This document shows positions 45,164 through 57,113 of a stretch of DNA of 64,000 nucleotides, piece by piece. Each line of letters begins with the position of its first letter. The stretch's first letter is position 1. The stretch is from NCBI GenBank assembly GCA_045531455.1, contig JAZSEA010000075.1:152638-216637 (forward strand), given 5' to 3'. The stretch is from CAG-390 sp045531455. GTDB lineage: Bacteria > Bacillota > Clostridia > Oscillospirales > CAG-272. The translations under genes and the position numbers were made by a program. The notes beneath the pieces are model-generated. The model made no database searches. It was not told where the DNA came from and saw only the letters and a list, made by a program, of their open reading frames with translations.

Positions 45164-45370
45164 ATGGCTAAATTAACCTTTAATATTGAAAAATGCAAGG
45201 GTTGCGGACTATGCGTTTCTGCTTGTCCCAAGCACCTGCTTATTGTATCCAAAACAAAGATCAATCAGAAGGGCCACTACGTTGCGGAGATCACAGATAT
45301 GAGCTCCTGCATCGGATGCGCATTTTGTGCTACAATGTGTCCCGATTGCATAATTAAGGTTGAAAAGTAA
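45164..45370 (+). CDS. 2x[4Fe-4S] ferredoxin subunit (delta) of 2-oxoacid oxidoreductase
   Basis: A 68-residue protein with two clusters: CKGCGLCVSACP (residues 12-23) and CIGCAFCATMCP (46-57). This is the delta-like subunit that passes electrons between ferredoxin and the TPP site in four-subunit Vor/Kor-type complexes. AAAGGAG lies before the ATG. The three catalytic subunits follow directly. Confidence 0.93.
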   Translation: MAKLTFNIEKCKGCGLCVSACPKHLLIVSKTKINQKGHYVAEITDMSSCIGCAFCATMCPDCIIKVEK

Positions 45371-45383
45371 GGAGGAAACGATT

Positions 45384-46442
45384 ATGTCCGAGAAAGTATT
45401 AATGAAGGGCAACGAAGCCATCGCAGAAGCCGCTATAATGGCGGGATGCCGTCACTATTTCGGCTACCCAATCACCCCCCAGACTGAAATTGCCGCTTAT
45501 ATGGCCAAGAGAATGCCCAAGATAGGCGGAACCTTCCTCCAGGCTGAAAGTGAAGTTGCCGCTATCAATATGGTAATCGGTGTTGCAGCCGCAGGAAAAA
45601 GAGTAATGACCTCGAGCTCCAGCCCCGGAATCTCGCTCAAGGCAGAAGGAATATCCTATCTCGCCGGTTGCGATCTTCCCGCACTCGTTATCAACGTACA
45701 GCGCGGAGGACCCGGTCTCGGCGGAATTCAGCCTTCGCAGTCGGATTATTTCCAGGCTACAAAGGGCGGCGGTCACGGTGACTACAGAAATATCGTTCTC
45801 GCTCCCGCTTCTGTTCAGGAAATGGCTACACTCACGGTAAAAGGCTTTGATCTTGCCGATAAATACCGTATGGTAGCGATGATCCTTGCAGACGGTACAA
45901 TGGGTCAGATGATGGAGCCGGTTTCTCTCGACGTTTCGGAAATTGCTCAGTATGAAAAGCCTTGGGCGGTTACCGGTACAAAACTCGAAAGAAATCACAA
46001 CATCATCAACTCACTTTCTCTCGTATCCGAAGAGCTTGAAAGATTCAACATCGAAAGATATAACAAGTACAAGACCGTTGAAGAAAAAGAGGTTCTTGTA
46101 GAAGAGTACATGACCGAGGATGCAGACATCGTTCTCGTTGCTTACGGTATTGCTGCACGCGTATCAAAGAACGCTATTGCTGCTGCCCGCGCGGAAGGCA
46201 TCAAGGTAGGTCTCGTTCGTCCCATTACTCTCTGGCCCTTCCCGAAGGCAACACTTGAGAAGCTTTCTCACACTGCAAAAGCATTTATCACGGTTGAGAT
46301 GTCTATGGGTCAGATGATCGAGGACGTTGAGCTTGCAACGCGTTGCCGCAAGCCCGTACTCCTTTGCAACCGCTCGGGCGGTATGATCCCCACCCCCGAA
46401 GCAGTTCTTGCAAAAATCAAAGAAGCAGGAGGAATTGAATAA
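45384..46442 (+). CDS. vorB: 2-oxoacid:ferredoxin oxidoreductase alpha subunit (VorB-like)
   Basis: The alpha subunit carries the pyrimidine half of the TPP site. The start MSEKVLMKGNEAIAEAAIMA and GYPITPQTEIAAYMAKRMP are typical of the subunit annotated VorB in Clostridia (branched-chain 2-oxoacid specific). SSSSPGISLKAEGISYLAG, RGGPGLGGIQPSQSDY and a C-terminal transketolase-type domain (LVAYGIAARVSKNAI) follow. The length of 352 is typical. I start at 45384, 7 bases after GGAGGAAA; a frame start at 45360 overlaps the ferredoxin gene and has no ribosome site. Substrate specificity (2-oxoisovalerate type versus 2-oxoglutarate or indolepyruvate) rests on family resemblance and on the ilvE neighbour. 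Confidence 0.9.
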   Translation: MSEKVLMKGNEAIAEAAIMAGCRHYFGYPITPQTEIAAYMAKRMPKIGGTFLQAESEVAAINMVIGVAAAGKRVMTSSSSPGISLKAEGISYLAGCDLPALVINVQRGGPGLGGIQPSQSDYFQATKGGGHGDYRNIVLAPASVQEMATLTVKGFDLADKYRMVAMILADGTMGQMMEPVSLDVSEIAQYEKPWAVTGTKLERNHNIINSLSLVSEELERFNIERYNKYKTVEEKEVLVEEYMTEDADIVLVAYGIAARVSKNAIAAARAEGIKVGLVRPITLWPFPKATLEKLSHTAKAFITVEMSMGQMIEDVELATRCRKPVLLCNRSGGMIPTPEAVLAKIKEAGGIE

Positions 46443-47185
46443 TGGTAGTATTTGATAAGCCGCACGCTCTGACAGATGCACCTCTGCATTACTGTCCCGG
46501 CTGTACCCACGGTATAATCCACAGGCTCGTTGCAGAAGCTATTGACGAGTTCGGAATTGAAGGAAAAACGATCGGCATCGCTCCCGTAGGATGCTCGGTT
46601 ATGGCATATAATTATTTTGCTTGCGATATGGTTCAGGCTGCTCACGGTAGAGCTCCCGCTGTTGCTACTGGTGTAAAGCGCGCAAATCCCGATAATATCG
46701 TATTTACATATCAAGGTGACGGCGACCTCGCGTCGATCGGTATGGCAGAAACAGTACACGCCGCTACAAGAGGCGAAAACATCACAATAATATTTGTTAA
46801 CAATGCGATTTACGGAATGACAGGCGGTCAGATGGCTCCTACTTCTCTTCCCGGCCAGGTCACACAGACCTCTCCCTACGGCAGAGATATTTCCACCGCA
46901 GGATATCCTATCCGTGTTTGCGAGATGCTCGCACAGCTTGACGGTGCCGCATATCTTGAAAGAGTTGCTGTCAACAACGTAAAGAACGTCCGTAAGGCGA
47001 AAGCGGCTATCAAAAAAGCTTTCGAGAACCAGATAAACGGCGTTGGCTTCTCGCTAATCGAGGTTGTTTCCACCTGCCCCACGAACTGGGGACTTACTCC
47101 AGAGGCGGCACTTCAGTTCGTTGAAGAAAAGATGATTCCTTACTATCCGCTCGGCGTATACAAGGACAAGACAAAGGAGGCGTAA
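46442..47185 (+). CDS. 2-oxoacid:ferredoxin oxidoreductase beta subunit (TPP-binding)
   Basis: The beta subunit binds TPP diphosphate and Mg. The TPP motif is YQGDGDLASIGMAETVHAA, closing with FVNNAIYGMTGGQMAPTS. CPGCTHG near the N-terminus is the conserved Cys-Pro-Gly-Cys. The C-terminus has ISLIE-type VGFSLIEVVSTCPTNWG. The length of 247 is typical of the Kor/Vor beta subunit. The start ATG overlaps the alpha subunit stop by one base (TAATG), so translation is coupled. Confidence 0.94.
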   Translation: MVVFDKPHALTDAPLHYCPGCTHGIIHRLVAEAIDEFGIEGKTIGIAPVGCSVMAYNYFACDMVQAAHGRAPAVATGVKRANPDNIVFTYQGDGDLASIGMAETVHAATRGENITIIFVNNAIYGMTGGQMAPTSLPGQVTQTSPYGRDISTAGYPIRVCEMLAQLDGAAYLERVAVNNVKNVRKAKAAIKKAFENQINGVGFSLIEVVSTCPTNWGLTPEAALQFVEEKMIPYYPLGVYKDKTKEA

Positions 47186-47188
47186 ATC

Positions 47189-47725
47189 ATGAAAACAAAT
47201 CAGATTTTGATTGCAGGTTTTGGCGGTCAGGGCGTCCTCTTCACAGGTAAAATGCTTGCTTATAAGGGTATGTATGAGGGTAAGGAGGTCAGTTGGCTTC
47301 CTTCCTACGGTCCTGAAATGAGAGGCGGTACCGCAAACTGCAGCGTTATCCTCAGCGATACTCCCGTCGGATCTCCCATCGTATCCAATCCCGACATACT
47401 CCTTGTAATGAATCTTCCTTCGCTCGACAAATACGAAAACTCTGTTCCTGCAGGCGGAAAGATCTTCGTTGACTCTACCTTCATCGACAGAAAGGTAAAC
47501 CGCAACGACGTAGACGTTTACTATATTCCCGCAACAAAGATGGCTTCCGATGCGGGAGTTCCCACTCTCGCAAATATGATCCTTTTAGGAAAGGTCATTA
47601 AGGAAACCGGTGTTGTCAGTCTTGACGGAATGAGAGCTATGTTTGAAAAAATCATCTCTGCAAAAAGACAGAATCTTATCGACGTAAATCTCCAGACTAT
47701 CGAGCTCGGCTACAATTTTCAATAA
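47189..47725 (+). CDS. 2-oxoacid:ferredoxin oxidoreductase gamma subunit
   Basis: Gamma subunit of 178 residues. QILIAGFGGQGVLFTGKMLA at the N-terminus, WLPSYGPEMRGGTANCSVI and PDILLVMNLPSLDKY are family motifs. It contacts the CoA site and completes the alpha-beta-gamma-delta complex. Gap of 3 bases after the beta gene, with AGGAGG overlapping the beta end. Confidence 0.94.
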   Translation: MKTNQILIAGFGGQGVLFTGKMLAYKGMYEGKEVSWLPSYGPEMRGGTANCSVILSDTPVGSPIVSNPDILLVMNLPSLDKYENSVPAGGKIFVDSTFIDRKVNRNDVDVYYIPATKMASDAGVPTLANMILLGKVIKETGVVSLDGMRAMFEKIISAKRQNLIDVNLQTIELGYNFQ

Positions 47726-47746
47726 TACAGAAAGGAACTATCAAAA

Positions 47747-48811
47747 ATGGATATCAGAATAGAAAAGATCGCAACACCCAAGCAGAAGCCCGATGAGTCC
47801 TCCTTGGGATTCGGTCAGTATTTTACAGATCATATGTTTATCATGGATTACACACGCGCAAAGGGATGGCATGATGCAAGAATCGTTCCTTTCGGCAACC
47901 TTTCGCTACATCCCGCGTGTACAGTATTCCATTACGGTGCTGAAATTTTCGAGGGTATGAAGGCTTACAGAACCGCTGACGGCTCCATTCAGCTTTTCAG
48001 ACCCGAGCAGAACTTTGCCCGTATGAATTCCTCCGCAGAAAGAATGAGACTGCCTCTTATCGACGAGGAATTTGCTCTTAAGGCACTTACGGAGCTTATC
48101 AAGATCGATGCTGATTGGGTTCCTCACGCTCCCGGAACCTCTCTCTACATCAGACCTTTCCTCTTTGGTGCAGACCCCAAGCTCGGAGTTCACTCGATCG
48201 ACCGTTCCGTATTTATCATCATTCTCTCCCCTGTAGGATCTTACTACAAGGAGGGCATTAACCCCGTCAAGATCATGATCGAAACCGAGGATGTTCGCGC
48301 CGTAAGAGGCGGAACAGGTTACACCAAGTGCGGCGGTAACTACGGTGCCTCCAACAGAGCAGGTGAAAAGGCCGAGCAGGCAGGATACTCGCAGGTCCTT
48401 TGGCTCGACGGTGTTGAGAGAAAGTATATCGAAGAAGTCGGCGCGATGAACGTAATGTTCAAGATCGGCGACGAGATCGTTACTCCTGCCCTTACCGGCT
48501 CGATCCTTCCCGGTATCACCAGAAACTCTATTCTCCAGATTCTTCGTGATGAGGGGGCTAAGGTTTCCGAAAGACTTCTTTCCATCGACGAGCTTATCGA
48601 AGCACTTGACAACGGCACTCTCGAAGAAGGATGGGGATGCGGAACTGCCGCTGTAGTTTCCCCCATCGGTCAGCTTTTCTACAATGGCAAAACTTATACA
48701 ATCAATAACGGCAAGATAGGTGCTACAACTCAGAAGCTTTACGACACACTCACAGGAATTCAGTGGGGCAAGATTGAAGATACAAGAAATTGGGTATATC
48801 CTATCAAATAA
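47747..48811 (+). CDS. ilvE: Branched-chain amino acid aminotransferase
   Basis: PLP-dependent class IV aminotransferase that interconverts Leu, Ile, Val and their 2-oxoacids. The type is the eukaryote-like large BCAT: FGQYFTDHMFIMDYTRAKGW, LHPACTVFHYGAEIFEGMKA, YIRPFLFGAD, the catalytic Lys in GTGYTKCGGNYGAS, and EEVGAMNVMF with LTGSILPGITR. The length of 354 is typical. It follows the oxidoreductase genes by 21 bases, so 2-oxoacid made by reductive carboxylation could be aminated directly. Confidence 0.96.
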   Translation: MDIRIEKIATPKQKPDESSLGFGQYFTDHMFIMDYTRAKGWHDARIVPFGNLSLHPACTVFHYGAEIFEGMKAYRTADGSIQLFRPEQNFARMNSSAERMRLPLIDEEFALKALTELIKIDADWVPHAPGTSLYIRPFLFGADPKLGVHSIDRSVFIIILSPVGSYYKEGINPVKIMIETEDVRAVRGGTGYTKCGGNYGASNRAGEKAEQAGYSQVLWLDGVERKYIEEVGAMNVMFKIGDEIVTPALTGSILPGITRNSILQILRDEGAKVSERLLSIDELIEALDNGTLEEGWGCGTAAVVSPIGQLFYNGKTYTINNGKIGATTQKLYDTLTGIQWGKIEDTRNWVYPIK

Positions 48812-48829
48812 ATTCCCCGGAGAATCCAA

Positions 48830-50235
48830 ATGAAAAAAATATTCGTCTCTGACTCAACCCTCAGAAATAATTCAGGAGTTTCCGAAACTCCTCTGTCATT
48901 CAAGCAACGAATGGAAATTGCCCGTATGCTTGACAGAATGAAGGTTGACGTAATCGAATTGGCTCCGATCGAGAACGAAAAGATCGACGTTCTTCTCGCA
49001 AGAACGATAATCTCATTTCTCAATCATGCCAAAATCGCCATACCCGTAGGATTTGACGAAAACGCAATAGATACTGCAGCAAACGCTATAAGTGACGCAT
49101 CCAAAGCACGTATTCAGATCAGAGTACCTACCTCCCCTGTACAAATGGAGTATTTTTGCAGAAGAAAACCTCCGGTTGTACTCGAACTCATCGGAAATCT
49201 TGTTAAAAAAGCAGCGCTTACGGGTGCGGAAGTAGAATTCGTGGCAGAAGATGCTACACGTGCTGAAATGCCTTTCCTCGCAGATGCAATAAATGCTGCT
49301 ATGATAAACGGCGCAACTGTAATAACTCTTTCCGACGTAGCTGCAAAAATGATCCCCGATGAATTCTCTTCTTTCGTAAACGAAGTATTCACCGCCGTTC
49401 CCGCACTCTCTAACGTCAGAACCGGCGTTGAATGTTCAAACGAGTTGGCGCTTGCACTCGCAAACATTGCGGCTGTTCTTAACTCTGATATTTCCGAGGT
49501 TAAATGCGCCGCTTGCGCAGACCATATGCTTTCTGTAACGGATTTCACTAAATTCGTTTCTACACGCGGACTTGAGCTTAACATCGAATCTTCTATAAGA
49601 ACCACAGAATGCAGAAGGATCATCTCTCAGATCGATTGGATACTCAACTCCAAGAAAGAGATTGTTAAAACCGCAGATGACGTTTCCCCCGAAAGCGGTA
49701 TCATTCTTCGTGCAGGTGATGACATCGGCACGGTTACTGCCGCTGTTGCAAAGCTTGGATACGAATTATCCGAAGAAGATGCTTCCCGCGTATACGAGGA
49801 ATTCTGCCGAGTTGCAGAAAAGAAGACAGTAGAAGCTGCGGAGCTTGACGCCATTGTCGCAAGTGCCGCGCTCCAGGTAGCTCCCACCTATATCCTCAAG
49901 AGCTACGTAATCAACAGCGGAAACGTGATTAACGCAACCGCGCAGGTCACGCTTGAGAAGAATGGCGAGATCATAAACGGTGTCAGCGTAGGCGACGGTC
50001 CTATCGATGCCGCGTTCATCGCGATCGAGCAGATACTCGGACACCACTATGAGCTTGATGATTTTCAGATCAAAGCAGTTACCGAAGGACGCCAGGCCCT
50101 CGGATCTGCTCTCGTTAAGCTTCGCGCAGGTAACAAGATCTATTCAGGAAACGGTATTTCAACCGATATTATCGGAGCCAGCATACGTGCATACATCAGT
50201 GCGCTCAACAAGATCGTATATGAGGAGAATCAGAT

Positions 50236-50239
<4 letters not shown>
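48830..50239 (+). CDS. LeuA-like protein with inactive-looking catalytic domain and intact LeuA regulatory domain
   Basis: A 469-residue homologue of 2-isopropylmalate/citramalate synthases. The HMGL-like barrel spans about 1-270, followed by a linker and the LeuA dimer (regulatory) domain at about 345-465. The barrel aligns over its length (for example VDVIELA, VEFVAEDATRAE, NGATVITLSD), but every metal ligand is changed: TLRDG is TLRNN (10-14), the HxHND motif is ECSNE (about 201-205), and the NGxGERAGN segment reads CAACADHML. The regulatory domain keeps GVSVGDGPIDAAFIA and GNGISTDIIGASIRAYISAL, the amino-acid feedback region. It may have become a sensor or partner instead of an enzyme. 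It lies between ilvE and the last ligase, which overlaps it by ATGA. Confidence 0.82.
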
Positions 50240-52764
<2,525 letters not shown>

Positions 52765-52766
52765 TT

Positions 52767-52796
52767 TTAAGGCTGTCACTTTTGTGACAGCCTTAA
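52767..52796 (+). terminator. Hairpin after the T-box operon, without a U-tract
   Basis: TTAAGGCTGTCAC (52767-52779) and GTGACAGCCTTAA (52784-52796) form a perfect 13-bp stem with a TTTT loop. No T-run follows on either strand. It lies 2 bases past the last stop codon and directly before the next promoter, so it may stop or stabilise the transcript. Confidence 0.55.
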
Positions 52797-52799
52797 CTA

Positions 52800-52828
52800 T
52801 TGCATTTAGATAAAAAATATGCTATAAT
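52800..52828 (+). promoter_or_regulatory. Sigma-A promoter of the GNAT-sulfatase pair
   Basis: TTGCAT (52800-52805), a 17-base spacer and perfect TATAAT (52823-52828). The ATG lies 24 bases further down, preceded by AGAGGT. Confidence 0.82.
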
Positions 52829-52852
52829 AATAAAAAAGCCATAGAGGTAGAT

Positions 52853-53347
52853 ATGAACGTCAGGCTTGCTCAAATAGATGACCTTAACAAAATACTTGAA
52901 ATATACGAAAGCGCACGAAGATTTATGCGCGAAGCCGGAAACCCCAATCAGTGGGGAGTTGCCAATCCTCCCAGATCACGTACGTTAGAAGATATTGCAA
53001 CACAAAAGCTTCACGTCGTTACCGAAAACGAAGATATTCTCGCTGTTTTCTTTTTTGACATTGCCGATGATCCGACTTACGCAAAGATCTATGACGGACA
53101 ATGGATGAATGAAAAACCTTACGCGGTTATTCACAGAATCGCCGTTTCGGATGCCGCGAGAGGCAAGGGGGTTGCGGGATTCTGCTTCGGCTATGCTTAC
53201 AGTAAATGCAAAAATATAAAAATTGATACGCATATAGATAATATACCGATGCAAAAGGCTCTTGCAAAACACGGTTTCACTAAATGCGGAACGATATTTC
53301 TTGCAAACGGCGATGCGAGAATTGCTTTTCAAAAAACGGAGGAATAA
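52853..53347 (+). CDS. GNAT-family N-acetyltransferase
   Basis: A 164-residue acetyl-CoA-dependent acetyltransferase. VRLAQIDDLNKILEIYESAR at residues 3-22 is the first GNAT helix region; the CoA-binding part reads HRIAVSDAARGKGVAGFCF (motif A, R/Q-x-x-G-x-G/A variant RGKGVAG), then THIDNIPMQKALAKHGF (motif B). It resembles uncharacterised Firmicutes GNATs with a W near NPNQWG. The acceptor is unknown. Only two bases separate it from the sulfatase gene. Confidence 0.85.
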   Translation: MNVRLAQIDDLNKILEIYESARRFMREAGNPNQWGVANPPRSRTLEDIATQKLHVVTENEDILAVFFFDIADDPTYAKIYDGQWMNEKPYAVIHRIAVSDAARGKGVAGFCFGYAYSKCKNIKIDTHIDNIPMQKALAKHGFTKCGTIFLANGDARIAFQKTEE

Positions 53348-53349
53348 CA

Positions 53350-54843
53350 ATGAGTACCAAGAGACCGAACGTCCTGTTCATTCTGACTGATGATCAAAGA
53401 TATGACACTATTCACGCTTTAGGCAACAATGAGATATCCACACCTAATATTGATAGACTTGTTGAGCGCGGAGCTGCTTTTACAAACGCACATATCCCCG
53501 GTGGAACAGCTTCCGCAGTATGCATGCCGAGCCGCGCAATGATCAATTCATCCCGTACGCTTTTCAATCTTGAACAAAACGGTAAAGAGATTCCTGAATG
53601 TGACGTGACAATGTGTCAGGCTTTCAGAGGTGCCGGGTATTCCTGCCACGGCATAGGTAAATGGCATAACGGTACTGATAGCTACACAAGATCATTCACA
53701 AGCGGTGAAAATATCTTCTTTGGTGGAATGTGGGATCATTGGAACGTCCCTGTATGTGACTACAGAGCAGACGGAAATTACGATTGCGAGGTTCCGTTTG
53801 TCCCGAACTTCTCTGGAAATCAGATCCCCGTTCACGTTCTCGCCGACAAGATCCATCCCGGTGTCCACTCTACCGAGCTGTTTACAGCAAGTGCCGTTGA
53901 TTTTATCAATAGCTATGAATCGGAAGAGCCCTTCTTCGTTTATCTTTCCTATCTTGCGCCGCACGACCCCCGTACGATGCCCGAGAAGTACCGTACAATG
54001 TACAAAGCCGAAGACATTACTCTTCCCCAAAACTTTATGGAAATGCCCGCATTCAGCTTTGGTTGGGCTGACAGAGGTCGTGACGAAGCAGTAGCCTCCT
54101 TCCCTCGCAATCCCGATGAGATAAAGCAACATATTGCAGACTACTACGCAATGATCAGCCATATTGATGACAACGTCGGAAGGCTTATTGATGCGCTTGA
54201 ATCAAAGGGCATCCTGGATGACACAATAATTGTCTTCTGCGGAGATAACGGTCTTGCAATCGGTCAGCACGGACTGATGGGCAAACAGAACGTATATGAG
54301 CACAGCGTACATATCCCGCTCCTTGTCAGCGGCCCCCGCATTCCCGCGGGACTCAAGCTTGATCAATACGTTTATCTGCTTGACGTATATCCCACGCTCT
54401 GCGATCTCTGTAACGTCGAAATTCCTTCCACAGTCGAAGGAAAGAGTTTCTCCGAAATGTTTACTGACAATGAACTTGTGACGCGTGAGGACCTTTATTT
54501 CGCCTTCCAGGCAAGGATACGCGGTATATCTGACGGAAAATACAAGCTCATCGAGTATCGAACCGACAGACTGAAAATGACCCAGCTTTTCGATCTTGAA
54601 AAAGATCCTTGGGAAACCCATAATTTCTATGACTTCAACGGCTATGATGAGATCGTGGCAAGACTCCGCAAGCGTATGCTTGAGTACCGAGAGGAATGGA
54701 ACGAGGACTGTCATATTTACGGCAGACAATTCTGGGAACAGTACGAAAAGTATGAAGCCGCAGAGGTTCACGGTGTTGACAAGCCTAAAGGAACCTCTAT
54801 GCTCAATCAGACCAAGGAATGGTCCAAATCTAAGAAGAACTAA
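53350..54843 (+). CDS. Sulfatase (formylglycine-dependent, Cys type)
   Basis: Arylsulfatase-fold hydrolase of 497 residues. The metal site opens with NVLFILTDDQRYD (residues 7-19). The catalytic Cys58 is in CMPSR, the Cys-x-Pro-Ser-Arg signature, which must be converted to formylglycine. GKWHNG, LSYLAPHDPR and the C-terminal metal segment VFCGDNGLAIGQHGLMGKQN are all present, so the enzyme looks active. There is no signal peptide, so it is probably cytoplasmic and acts on imported sulfated sugars or sterols. No sulfatase-maturating radical SAM enzyme lies in the window. The start at 53350 follows CGGAGG. Confidence 0.92.
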   Translation: MSTKRPNVLFILTDDQRYDTIHALGNNEISTPNIDRLVERGAAFTNAHIPGGTASAVCMPSRAMINSSRTLFNLEQNGKEIPECDVTMCQAFRGAGYSCHGIGKWHNGTDSYTRSFTSGENIFFGGMWDHWNVPVCDYRADGNYDCEVPFVPNFSGNQIPVHVLADKIHPGVHSTELFTASAVDFINSYESEEPFFVYLSYLAPHDPRTMPEKYRTMYKAEDITLPQNFMEMPAFSFGWADRGRDEAVASFPRNPDEIKQHIADYYAMISHIDDNVGRLIDALESKGILDDTIIVFCGDNGLAIGQHGLMGKQNVYEHSVHIPLLVSGPRIPAGLKLDQYVYLLDVYPTLCDLCNVEIPSTVEGKSFSEMFTDNELVTREDLYFAFQARIRGISDGKYKLIEYRTDRLKMTQLFDLEKDPWETHNFYDFNGYDEIVARLRKRMLEYREEWNEDCHIYGRQFWEQYEKYEAAEVHGVDKPKGTSMLNQTKEWSKSKKN

Positions 54844-54881
54844 AAACAAAGATCCGCAGCCAAAAGCCGCGGATCTTTATT
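54843..54881. terminator. Bidirectional terminator between the sulfatase and DUF2500 genes
   Basis: AAAGATCCGC (54848-54857) pairs with GCGGATCTTT (54869-54878) around an 11-base loop. The plus side continues as ATTATTA (weak); the minus side as GTTTTTAG (stronger). It sits between two convergent genes. Confidence 0.82.
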
Positions 54882-54882
54882 A

Positions 54883-55218
54883 TTAGTATTTTCTTTCAAA
54901 TGACAAATATCTTGTTCCTTGAAAAGTTAGCTTTCCTATATCGCCTTCGACAAGGAGTCCATATTCGTGACTCGGGACACGGAGTTCCATTCTGTCACCG
55001 CTTTCAAATTGAAAGGTTACGTAATAGGAACAGGAGCGATGGGAATGCCCGTTGCTTGATCTGTGTCTGTGCACCTGGTCTCTCTTGGTAACGACGGCTG
55101 CGTCAACCGTCAGACGCGGTGAATTACTGTTGCTTATCCATTCGCCGATCATACGGACGAATGTCACAACAAAGACGCTGATGACAAGAAAGAACAAAAT
55201 GAAAAACATAAATTCCAT
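54883..55218 (-). CDS. DUF2500 family membrane protein
   Basis: Small (111 aa) protein with one N-terminal membrane helix (residues 4-23) and a conserved soluble part: SPRLTVDAAVVTKRDQV, SYYVTFQFESGDRMELRVPS, EYGLLVEGDIGKLTFQGTRY. These phrases match DUF2500. The function is unknown. It begins 5 bases after the ABC transporter gene and is last in that operon. Confidence 0.85.
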   Translation of the reverse strand: MEFMFFILFFLVISVFVVTFVRMIGEWISNSNSPRLTVDAAVVTKRDQVHRHRSSNGHSHRSCSYYVTFQFESGDRMELRVPSHEYGLLVEGDIGKLTFQGTRYLSFERKY

Positions 55219-55223
55219 ATCGT

Positions 55224-57113
55224 TTAAGCTTTCTTTTCCTGAAGAGACTTTTCGTACTGAAGCATATAGAGCTTGTGATAACGGCCTCTCTGCTGAAGAA
55301 GCTCGTTATGCGTTCCCTGCTCCATTATCTTTCCGTGCGAGAGAAGAATGATATTGTCAGCGTGCTGAATAGTCGAAAGTCTGTGTGCAACAACAAGCAT
55401 AGTACCGATCTTCATCATTCTTGTAAGCGAATCCTGAATCAGTATTTCGGTTTCGGTATCGATATTTGCAGTTGCCTCATCGAGGATCATTACCGACGGC
55501 TTATGAAGAATGGTTCTTGCGAAGGAAAGAAGCTGTCTCTGACCCGCGGAGAAATTGTTTCCGCGCTCGCGCACCTCTTCATCAAGTCCGTTTTCGAGTT
55601 TATTGATAAAGGTATCGGCGTTGACGTACTTGCAGGCATCGATAATATCCTGCTCTTCAACATCATCCATCTTGAGCACGATATTGCTTCTGATCGTACC
55701 CGAGAAAAGGAATACGTCCTGAAGCATCTGACCGAAATGTCTGCGTAAAGAGGATATCTTGATCTTATTGATATTAATACCGTCGATGAGGATCTCACCC
55801 TTTTGTATATCGTAATTTCTGCAAATCAGCGACAGAATCGTTGTTTTTCCGGAGCCTGTCGATCCGACGAACGCAACAGTCTGTCCCGCCTCGACCTTGA
55901 AGCTTACACCTTGAAGTACCCATTCGCCCGGATTATATGCAAACCAAACGTCACGGAACTCGATCTCACCCCGAACTGTGTCAAGTTCAATCGCATCGGG
56001 TTCATCAACAACAACGGGCTCCATATCGAGAATGGAAAATATCTTCTCAGCCGACGCAAATGCCGATTGAAGTGCATTGAACTGCTCGGCAAGGCTCTGG
56101 ATCGGGTTGAAGAACTTCGAAATATACATATAAAACGTAACTAGAGTCTTGACCGTTATGACCTGTCCGAGAAATTCAGTATTCTGAATATACCCCTTGC
56201 CGCCCAAATAGAAAAGGCAAAGAACAGACGAGATATAAAGCGCGTAAACCATCGGTCTGAAAATACCGAAGACAAACATCTGCTTTGATTTTGCCTTACC
56301 GAGGTTACGGCTTCTGCTTACGAAATCCTTCATCTTTCGCTCTTCTCTGTTAAAGATCTGAGTTATCTTCATTCCCGAAAGATTTTCGGACAGATAAGTG
56401 TTAATCTCGGTGGTTCCGTCTTTTACTTCTCTGTAAGCCTTTCTCGAGAATTTACGGAAAATAACCGTAAATAGAACGACAAAAGGAACAAAGCATAGAA
56501 CCATCAGCGTCAGCTGAATATTAATGCAGAGCATTGCAATAAATATTCCGATAACAACAAATGCGTTTTTGATGAGATTTACAAGAATATTTGTAAACAT
56601 CATCGAGATAGCGTTGGTATCGTTGGTAACTCTTGTAACGAGCTTACCTACGGGAATATGGTGCAGCTGCTCGTGAGAAAGGCTTTCTATATGAGTAAAT
56701 ACCTTTTCACGGAGAGCGGAAAGGATACGCTGACCGATCTTTTGCAGTATGATCGCCTGAAAATAGGTACAAACGACAGAAACGATCAGAATGCCAACGT
56801 AAGCTGCAACGTAAAGGAAAAGTCTGTTCAGCTCAAAATCCTCGGCAACCATTTCGGTTATGGTACCGATTACAACCGGAGAAATGATATCGTATGCGAT
56901 AGTCAATGCCATAATAACAAGAACTATGGCAAAAAGACCGATATGGGGCTTTGCGTATATAATGAGTCTGCGGACGATCTCGCCGTCCTTCATATTTCGG
57001 TCAAAGCCGATCGCCTCATTCTTATTCTTCATCAAGGCATACGCGATGATGAAAGCGATCGAAACCAGAGAGATAAATCCCGCGACAGCGAGGATAGGAA
57101 AATATTCGTACAT
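55224..57113 (-). CDS. ABC exporter half-transporter, subunit with canonical ATPase site
   Basis: A 629-residue half transporter: an extra N-terminal membrane helix, six helices of the exporter fold (about 55-350) and an ATPase domain. Walker A FVGSTGSGKTTIL, Q-loop GQMLQDVFLFSGTI, signature FSAGQRQLLSFAR (SAGQ in place of SGGQ), Walker B SVMILDEATANID with the catalytic Glu, and switch His VAHRLS. It starts at 57113, sharing one base with the stop of its partner (TGATG), after GGAGGAG. Together they resemble heterodimeric multidrug or lipid exporters of the TM287/288 and YheHI type. Confidence 0.92.
   Translation of the reverse strand: MYEYFPILAVAGFISLVSIAFIIAYALMKNKNEAIGFDRNMKDGEIVRRLIIYAKPHIGLFAIVLVIMALTIAYDIISPVVIGTITEMVAEDFELNRLFLYVAAYVGILIVSVVCTYFQAIILQKIGQRILSALREKVFTHIESLSHEQLHHIPVGKLVTRVTNDTNAISMMFTNILVNLIKNAFVVIGIFIAMLCINIQLTLMVLCFVPFVVLFTVIFRKFSRKAYREVKDGTTEINTYLSENLSGMKITQIFNREERKMKDFVSRSRNLGKAKSKQMFVFGIFRPMVYALYISSVLCLFYLGGKGYIQNTEFLGQVITVKTLVTFYMYISKFFNPIQSLAEQFNALQSAFASAEKIFSILDMEPVVVDEPDAIELDTVRGEIEFRDVWFAYNPGEWVLQGVSFKVEAGQTVAFVGSTGSGKTTILSLICRNYDIQKGEILIDGININKIKISSLRRHFGQMLQDVFLFSGTIRSNIVLKMDDVEEQDIIDACKYVNADTFINKLENGLDEEVRERGNNFSAGQRQLLSFARTILHKPSVMILDEATANIDTETEILIQDSLTRMMKIGTMLVVAHRLSTIQHADNIILLSHGKIMEQGTHNELLQQRGRYHKLYMLQYEKSLQEKKA

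Noticed and set aside
46442..47185. Assignment of the oxidoreductase as pyruvate:ferredoxin oxidoreductase
   Set aside because: The subunit lengths, the alpha subunit wording (VorB-like) and the order delta-alpha-beta-gamma fit Vor/Kor-type enzymes better, and the partner genes are ilvE and ligases.
47906..48829. Open frame of 307 codons on the minus strand over ilvE
   Set aside because: Antisense shadow of ilvE caused by codon bias; the product has no domain features and no promoter is visible.
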